Source: Actinomycetota bacterium
GTDB taxonomy: Bacteria; Actinomycetota; Actinomycetes; S36-B12; UBA5976
DNA length: 12,362 bases
Assembly: GCA_017853815.1 (NCBI GenBank)
Contig: JAFMIT010000044.1
Span: 1-12,362, forward strand
Reading direction: 5' to 3'
Below are positions 8,115 through 12,362 of this stretch, one piece after another. A model generated the notes under the pieces. That model did no database searches and was not told the origin of the DNA. It saw nothing but the letters and a program-made list of their open reading frames with translations. Numbering within the stretch: the stretch's first letter is position 1; every line of letters begins with the position of its first letter. The translations under genes were made by a program, and so were the position numbers.

Positions 8115-8331
8115 GTGGTCCTCCATAGAGGGCAAGCCTACCCAAGGCCATCGGTTTGCCCGGCGGCAAGCGGCACATGCGTGTTGAGCCTGTCCCAGCG
8201 CACTAGTTCGCCAGGCCAACTTGCAGGCAGTTTCATCAAAAAGTTGCTATATCGAAAGAACAAAGAGAACTACACAAGACATTACTTAAGGAAAGTCCGC
8301 CGCTCAATCCACTAGCTCCCAAGGGGGAAAA
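8115..8331. promoter_or_regulatory. Divergent intergenic region between thyX and the regulator gene
   Basis: This is the longest non-coding stretch. It must carry the promoter for the thyX operon leftwards and one for the regulator-azlCD block rightwards. The right half (about 8231-8300) is AT-rich. Rightwards, TG-C-TATATC at 8245-8253 resembles an extended -10 box without a clear -35 box, and AAGGGGG at 8321-8327 is the Shine-Dalgarno of the regulator gene. Leftwards I could not find a convincing promoter; TAGGCT at 8136-8141 is a possible -10 for a start near 8126. The left half also holds the stem-forming repeats at 8130-8169. Confidence 0.5.
8130..8169 (-). promoter_or_regulatory. Mutually exclusive stem possibilities upstream of thyX
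   Basis: The central element TTGCCC (8156-8161, plus strand) can pair with GGCAA at 8165-8169 (5 bp, 4-nt loop). It can instead pair with GGGCAA at 8130-8135 (6 bp, 20-nt loop). On the thyX-sense strand these would be two alternative hairpins just before the start codons at 8126 and 8114. Whether the region is transcribed is unknown. The stems are short, so chance is a real alternative. Confidence 0.25.
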
Positions 8332-9024
8332 ATGATCAACAAAATTCTTGTCATCAGTGAGTCAGCAGCTCCTGGCCGCACAATCCAATATGCGTTTGAG
8401 CAGTTCGGCTATGAGGTGACCGTCTGCGAAGAAGCCTCGCTGGTACCGAACCTTTTGCATGAACTTCAGCCCGACGCAGTCATCTTGGCCGCAGACGGCT
8501 TGAACTCCCCCGCCTTGCAGTGGTGCCAATTCACTCGCGCGTTTACCGCCACTCCAATCATTGTGGCCAATGCCCAATCCGATGAGATGCAGGAAATCAA
8601 TTGCTTAACCGGCGGAGCCGTCGACTATGTCCTGCAAAGTCGAGGCATGCGCGTGCTGCTCACTCGGACCGACCAGCACCTGAAGCGACTTCGTGCCAGC
8701 CAGAACAACAGCTTCCCTGTCATTCACGGCGACTTCCAGATCCACGCCGACACTCGCGTAGCCACCTTCCGCGGAAAGAGTTTGAATCTGACGCGAACCG
8801 AGTTCGATGTCATGAATGTGCTGATGACTAATGCGCATCGGGTAGTCCATCGCCGAGAACTGATTGATCGCGTCTGGGGCTCCTGGTACGGCGATCCACA
8901 CGTTCTCGAGACCCACTTGTCGAGACTGCGCAACAAGGTGCGTGCCGCTGGCGGCCCGCGGATCGCAAGTCCTGTCCGCGGCGTGGGCTACCGGCTGACC
9001 CTCTCGGAGATGCACTCCCGCTAA
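8332..9024 (+). CDS. OmpR/PhoB-family regulator with degenerate receiver domain
   Basis: The 230-residue protein has an N-terminal CheY-like receiver (about 4-118) and a C-terminal winged-helix DNA-binding domain (about 130-226) with classic OmpR-family features: LNLTRTEFDVMNVLM, ahead of the recognition segment LETHLSRLRNKVR, and RGVGYRL at the end. The DNA-binding half looks normal. The receiver does not. By alignment with PhoB from memory, the acidic pair is S9/E10, the phospho-acceptor aspartate is A53 (an Asp sits two residues later at D55), the conserved Thr/Ser is N80, and the conserved Lys-Pro is Q102-S103. It is therefore probably not controlled by ordinary phosphorylation, and no histidine kinase gene is visible nearby. 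AAGGGGG sits 4 nt before the ATG. azlC follows after 9 nt, so it probably controls, or is co-expressed with, that exporter. Confidence 0.9.
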   Translation: MINKILVISESAAPGRTIQYAFEQFGYEVTVCEEASLVPNLLHELQPDAVILAADGLNSPALQWCQFTRAFTATPIIVANAQSDEMQEINCLTGGAVDYVLQSRGMRVLLTRTDQHLKRLRASQNNSFPVIHGDFQIHADTRVATFRGKSLNLTRTEFDVMNVLMTNAHRVVHRRELIDRVWGSWYGDPHVLETHLSRLRNKVRAAGGPRIASPVRGVGYRLTLSEMHSR

Positions 9025-9033
9025 CCTCCCCGT

Positions 9034-9726
9034 GTGCAACCACCCACATCCAAAACCGCCATCTTGCGCGATGCTGTCGGTATTGGCCTTGGCGTTGCTT
9101 CGTACGGAGTTTCCTTCGGTGCACTTGGAGTGACGAGCGGACTCGATATCTGGCAAACCCAGGCGCTTTCTTCGCTGATGTTCACAGGTGCCTCGCAGTT
9201 CGCTTTGGTAGGCGTGCTCGGCGCTGGCGGTTCCGCGCTCTCCGCTATTGCCGCCGCACTGCTACTTGGCTTTCGAAACTTCCCTTATGCCTTGCGCATG
9301 AGCTCACTTGTGAGACCCGTGGGAGCAAGCAAACTCATTGCCGCCCAACTCACCATTGATGAGTCAACGGCGATGGGACTCGCTCATGAGAAGGGTCCTG
9401 ACGAAGCTGTCGGTGGGCGCTATGCGTTCTGGGCTACCGGTATCAGCGTGTTTGTGTTTTGGAACGCAGCCACGTTGATAGGCGCTGTCGCTGCGAGCGG
9501 TGCTGGCGACCCGAAAGTTTTCGGTCTCGACGCGGCAATTGCGGCCGGCTTTGTGGCGCTCGTGTGGCCGCAGTTCCAAGGGCCTCTCGAACGTCGGACT
9601 GCCGCGCTCGCATTCCTCGTCGGGCTTGCAGCGATCAGTTTCGTGCGCCCAGGATTGCCGATCCTCCTAGCCGGAGCCGTCGCATTGGTGATTGGACTCA
9701 CCAGCAAGCCGTCGGTGACCTCATGA
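9034..9726 (+). CDS. azlC: AzlC-family branched-chain amino acid exporter, large subunit
   Basis: AzlC-type proteins are inner-membrane proteins that act with a small AzlD partner to export branched-chain or related amino acids (BrnFE in Corynebacterium). The 230-residue protein is of usual length and mostly hydrophobic. Family motifs are visible: SSLMFTGASQFALVG at 46-60, GFRNFPYALRMS at 79-90, TIDESTAM at 107-114, WNAATLIGAVAASG near 143-156 and FGLDAAIAAGFVALVWP at 163-179. The start used is the GTG at 9034, 9 nt after the regulator stop. No Shine-Dalgarno is visible there, so translation may be coupled to the regulator gene, or the start may lie slightly downstream. The end overlaps azlD by 4 nt (ATGA). 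The exact substrate cannot be read from the sequence. Confidence 0.9.
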   Translation: MQPPTSKTAILRDAVGIGLGVASYGVSFGALGVTSGLDIWQTQALSSLMFTGASQFALVGVLGAGGSALSAIAAALLLGFRNFPYALRMSSLVRPVGASKLIAAQLTIDESTAMGLAHEKGPDEAVGGRYAFWATGISVFVFWNAATLIGAVAASGAGDPKVFGLDAAIAAGFVALVWPQFQGPLERRTAALAFLVGLAAISFVRPGLPILLAGAVALVIGLTSKPSVTS

Positions 9727-10037
9727 ACTTGTGGATTCCTGTGCTTGTCGCCACCGCTGGGACGTACGCGTTCAAGTTGGCTGGCTACTTTGTCCCCGAT
9801 CGGTTCACCCAACATCCGCACTTCAACCAGGTGGCGCGCCTGCTGCCCATTGGATTGCTCACCGGCCTCATCGCGGTGCAGACCTTCGCAGACGGGCAAG
9901 CGATTGTTCTCGATGGTCGCATCATCGGCGCAAGTGTCGCGGTGCTGCTCCTCATGCGAAGAGCGCCATTCATTGTGGTCGTGTTCAGTGCCGCGCTCGT
10001 CACAGCCGTTGGACGGCACTTCGGAGTATGGATCTAG
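9723..10037 (+). CDS. azlD: AzlD-family branched-chain amino acid exporter, small subunit
   Basis: This 104-residue protein is the expected partner of AzlC. It has the length and hydrophobic pattern of AzlD/BrnE: a first membrane segment at about 3-23 (IPVLVATAGTYAFKLAGYF), the short conserved region ARLLPIGLLTGLIAVQTFADG at about 38-58, and further hydrophobic segments at about 67-79 and 81-97. The ATG at 9723 overlaps the azlC stop as ATGA, the usual arrangement for this pair, which points to coupled translation and a two-subunit exporter. The stop TAG at 10035-10037 overlaps the stop of the convergent gene on the other strand. No terminator is visible after it. Confidence 0.9.
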   Translation: MNLWIPVLVATAGTYAFKLAGYFVPDRFTQHPHFNQVARLLPIGLLTGLIAVQTFADGQAIVLDGRIIGASVAVLLLMRRAPFIVVVFSAALVTAVGRHFGVWI

Positions 10038-10474
10038 TTCGCTCGAAAAAGTTTCTCGGCCGTGCGCATGGCGGCACGTGCACGACGCCGGTCGCGAGCA
10101 TCATCGTAGGCAATGGCCAGGCGATACCAGTTTTGCCAGCGCTTGTCGTCTAGCTCAACGGCCGACTTGTATTCCTCGAAGCGCTGGTCGGCTGCATCGC
10201 GCTCGATGCGTCCGGCTGCAGTCCTGGGCAGGTCATCTGCGGGCAACTCGCCTGAGTTCTCGAGTTCGCTTGCCATTGCCGCCATTGATTGGCCAAATCG
10301 AATTTCTCTCACGATGAGAATCGCAGAGACAGCCACAACACCGACGATGGCTCCAGCGAACGTGAGTCCAAGCCAGTTGCCGGTTTGAAGGAATTGTTCG
10401 ACTCTTCCGAGACTGATCAACAGATAGCCAAAGCTTGCCGCAGTGATAGCAGCAGCGAAAAGCTTGGCCCGCAT
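10034..10474 (-). CDS. Small membrane protein with TPR-like C-terminus
   Basis: The 146-residue protein has two hydrophobic segments at about 4-24 and 34-57, which should form a membrane hairpin. A charged cytoplasmic part follows. Residues about 95-145 look like one to two TPR-like helical repeats (RFEEYKSAVELD... WYRLAIAYDDARDRRRARAAMRTAEK). I do not know its function. From memory, M. tuberculosis has a similar-sized transmembrane protein, Rv2772c, in the same place beside dapB, so it is probably a conserved actinobacterial neighbour and not an accident. Its ATG overlaps the dapB stop by one base (TAATG), so it is likely translated after dapB on the same message. Its stop shares CTAG with the azlD stop. 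Confidence 0.85.
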   Translation of the reverse strand: MRAKLFAAAITAASFGYLLISLGRVEQFLQTGNWLGLTFAGAIVGVVAVSAILIVREIRFGQSMAAMASELENSGELPADDLPRTAAGRIERDAADQRFEEYKSAVELDDKRWQNWYRLAIAYDDARDRRRARAAMRTAEKLFRAN

Positions 10475-11226
10475 TAGTTCAGGCCGAGATAGTGATCAAG
10501 TCCGACCGTCAGGCCAGGGTGAGACTGGACACCACGAATTCCTTCGAGAACTCCCGGCATAAATGACGCGCGGTCCATCGAGTCATGGCGAATCGTGAAG
10601 ATCTCACCTTCGTGGCCGAAGAGAACTTCCTGGTGGGCAATCAGTCCGCGAAGGCGAACCGCGTGAACTGGAATGCCAGACACATCGGCGCCACGAGCAC
10701 CTGGGATCGATGCTTCAGCCTTCGTCGCATCTGGCTGTGCGCTTAGTCCTGCGGCTGCGCGAGCAGCTGCGATTGCTTCGGCCGTATGTCGCGCGGTGCC
10801 CGAAGGTGCATCTGCTTTGTTTGGATGGTGAAGCTCAACAATTTCGGCCGACTCGAAGAATCGTGCCGCTTGAGCGGCGAAGCGCATCATCAGAATGGCG
10901 CCGATTCCGAAGTTTGGCGCAATGAGAACGCCTACCCCTGGAGCGTCGGCACACCACTGGCGCACTTGCTCAAGCCGATCTTCAGTAAATCCAGTGGTGC
11001 CGACCACCGCATGAATCCCATTCTTGATGCACCACTCGAGGTTTTGCATCACGACTTCAGGATGTGTGAAATCGACGACGATGTTTGCGCCTTCTGACGC
11101 CAACGTAAACACTGGGTCTCCCATGTCGATGCCACACGCAAGATTCATATCCGCGGCTGCCTCAACGGCTTTGCACACCTCTGAACCCATGCGGCCTTTC
11201 GAGCCGAGAACACCTACATTGAACAT
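10474..11226 (-). CDS. dapB: 4-hydroxy-tetrahydrodipicolinate reductase
   Basis: DapB reduces the DapA product with NAD(P)H to tetrahydrodipicolinate in the diaminopimelate/lysine pathway. The 250-residue protein is of usual length for the actinobacterial form. It starts with the nucleotide-binding motif VGVLGSKGRMG (4-14), and has VGTTGF at 75-80 and APNFGIGA at 104-111. The catalytic and substrate-binding segment is ELHHPNKADAPSGTA with H133 and K137 in the positions expected for the general acid and the substrate lysine. GHEGEIFTIRHDSMDRASF is near the C-terminus. The ATG at 11226 lies 2 nt after the M16 peptidase stop, with AAAGG about 9 nt upstream. This order, M16 peptidase then dapB, is usual in actinobacteria. 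Confidence 0.97.
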   Translation of the reverse strand: MFNVGVLGSKGRMGSEVCKAVEAAADMNLACGIDMGDPVFTLASEGANIVVDFTHPEVVMQNLEWCIKNGIHAVVGTTGFTEDRLEQVRQWCADAPGVGVLIAPNFGIGAILMMRFAAQAARFFESAEIVELHHPNKADAPSGTARHTAEAIAAARAAAGLSAQPDATKAEASIPGARGADVSGIPVHAVRLRGLIAHQEVLFGHEGEIFTIRHDSMDRASFMPGVLEGIRGVQSHPGLTVGLDHYLGLN

Positions 11227-11228
11227 TG

Positions 11229-12362
11229 TCAGTGACCTTTCGGTGAAGTCTTCGCAATGAAGTCGCGCTTGCCCTGATAAGGGCCAACGACGCCAACAAT
11301 AGGCTTCTGAGAGAACAAATGACGCGCTACTGCGTGGACATCTTCCGCAGAAACTGCGTTGATGAGGTCCAACGTTTGGTTCACCGAGGGAAGTTCTCCG
11401 CTGACAAGTTCAGCTTTGGCGATGCGCGTCATTCTCGAACCTGTGTCTTCTTGCCCGAGCACAATCGCACCACGTAGCTGGCCTTTGCCTCGCGCGATCT
11501 CTGCGTCGGTAAGCCCGTTGAGGGACACATCGTCGAGGGTTTCACGGATGACTTCGAGCGCCATGCCGGCCTTGTTCGGAATGGAACCCGTGTACACGCC
11601 AACATAACCTGTATCAGCAAAAGACTGAACGAATGAATACACGCTGTACGCAAGGCCGCGCTTTTCACGAACTTCTTGAAACAGTCGCGACGACATTCCG
11701 CCGCCGAGCACGCTGTTGAGGACACCGAGCGCGAAACGGCGATCATCACCACGCGCGAAACCGGGGACACCCCAGATGACGTGCGATTGTTCGGTGCTGC
11801 GTTTCACCACATTCAACGGCGTGCCAGATACCCGCGAAGCCCGGATCTTGCGACGCTCCACAGGCAGTGCGGTACCACCGATCACATGCTTAAAGGATTT
11901 CTTGACCATGCGAACTACTTCTGCATGGTCCACAGCTCCCGCAGCAGCAATCACGAGCCGATTAGGCGTGTAGTGCTTGCGGTAGAACTTCCACACAGAG
12001 TCGCGCTGCGCCTGACGAATTGTCTTGACGGTGCCGAGAATCGGACGGCCTAAATCGGAATCACCGAACATGCCTTCAGCGAATGCTTCGTGAGCGCTGT
12101 CAGCATGGTCGTCATCGCGCATCGCGATTTCTTCGAGAATCACGTCTCGCTCTTGTGCGAAGTCCGCTGGAGTGATGAGCGAATTCGTCACCATGTCTGC
12201 CAGCACGTCCACGGCGAGTGCCGTGTCAGTGTCGAGCACGCGTGCGTAGTAACAGGTGTATTCCTTCGAGGTGAAGGCATTCATCTCTCCACCGACTGCA
12301 TCTATCGATGCAGAGATATCAATTGCAGCTCGGCTCGGCGTTCCTTTGAAGAGAAGGTGCTC
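11229..12362 (-). CDS. M16-family zinc metallopeptidase (5' part beyond window)
   Basis: The frame is open to the window end and gives 377 residues. The start and the first His of the zinc motif HxxEH lie outside; the first two residues in view are the E and H of that motif (EHLLFKGTPSR). The third zinc ligand should be in the E77-E78 pair (DVILEEIAMRDDDHADSAHE), at the distance expected for the family. The C-terminal M16 half shows the typical segment EVREKRGLAYSVYSFVQSF and GVYTG. Homologues are processing-protease-like peptidases, often called PepR or 'insulinase family protein' beside pnp and dapB in actinobacteria; the physiological substrate is unknown. The ATG at 12282-12284 is inside the domain and is not the start. 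The gene is followed after 2 nt by dapB. Confidence 0.95.
   Translation of the reverse strand, partial: EHLLFKGTPSRAAIDISASIDAVGGEMNAFTSKEYTCYYARVLDTDTALAVDVLADMVTNSLITPADFAQERDVILEEIAMRDDDHADSAHEAFAEGMFGDSDLGRPILGTVKTIRQAQRDSVWKFYRKHYTPNRLVIAAAGAVDHAEVVRMVKKSFKHVIGGTALPVERRKIRASRVSGTPLNVVKRSTEQSHVIWGVPGFARGDDRRFALGVLNSVLGGGMSSRLFQEVREKRGLAYSVYSFVQSFADTGYVGVYTGSIPNKAGMALEVIRETLDDVSLNGLTDAEIARGKGQLRGAIVLGQEDTGSRMTRIAKAELVSGELPSVNQTLDLINAVSAEDVHAVARHLFSQKPIVGVVGPYQGKRDFIAKTSPKGH

Noticed and set aside
8115..8219. Upstream extension of thyX to an ATG at 8219
   Set aside because: The extra residues are Cys/Arg/Trp-rich, unlike ThyX N-termini, and a good GGAGG site supports the GTG at 8114.
8605..9156. 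Minus-strand open frame over the regulator gene, and a similar one at 9420-10019 over azlCD
   Set aside because: The plus-strand frames carry clear domain motifs; the minus-strand translations resemble nothing and lack ribosome-binding sites.
10005..10017. Stem GCCGT-TGG-ACGGC near the azlD end as a terminator
   Set aside because: It lies inside azlD coding sequence, has only 5 bp and no following T-tract on either strand.
8332..10037. Plus-strand cassette as a recent mobile-element insertion
   Set aside because: No transposase, integrase, flanking direct repeats or terminal inverted repeats are visible, and its composition looks like its neighbours by eye.

Overview
The window looks like core chromosome of an actinobacterium (Actinomycetota). 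The gene order pnp-side M16 peptidase, dapB, (variable gap), thyX, dapA, rnj, ftsK, membrane HTH protein, rimO is, from memory, the order seen around SCO5738-SCO5752 in Streptomyces coelicolor and, in part, Rv2782c-Rv2748c in Mycobacterium tuberculosis. The base composition is only moderately GC-rich by eye (mid-fifties percent, not counted). This would fit a free-living aquatic or Microbacteriaceae-like lineage better than Streptomyces, but that placement is inference.

There are three transcription blocks. From the right edge, on the minus strand: an M16 metallopeptidase (cut by the window end), dapB (dihydrodipicolinate reductase) and a small two-TM protein with a TPR-like tail, spaced by 2 nt and then overlapping by 1 nt. 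In the middle, on the plus strand: an OmpR-like regulator, azlC and azlD, spaced by 9 nt and then overlapping by 4 nt. From about 8114 leftwards, on the minus strand: thyX, dapA, rnj, ftsK, a RodZ-like HTH/transmembrane protein and rimO (cut by the window start).

The minus-strand blocks are housekeeping: lysine/diaminopimelate synthesis (dapA, dapB), dTMP synthesis (thyX), RNA processing (RNase J), chromosome translocation at the septum (FtsK), cell envelope or shape (RodZ-like) and ribosomal protein S12 modification (RimO). The plus-strand trio is the accessory part. It pairs a regulator whose receiver domain has lost nearly all phosphorylation residues with a predicted branched-chain amino acid exporter, placed between the two dap genes.

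The only longer non-coding stretch is the roughly 220-nt divergent region 8115-8331. Other gaps are under 100 nt. Small sites worth noting are a perfect inverted repeat over the ribosome-binding site of the RodZ-like gene, a possible leaderless promoter at ftsK, competing stem possibilities before thyX, and two convergent genes that share one CTAG for both stop codons. I saw no RNA genes, mobile elements, CRISPR arrays or strong intrinsic terminators.
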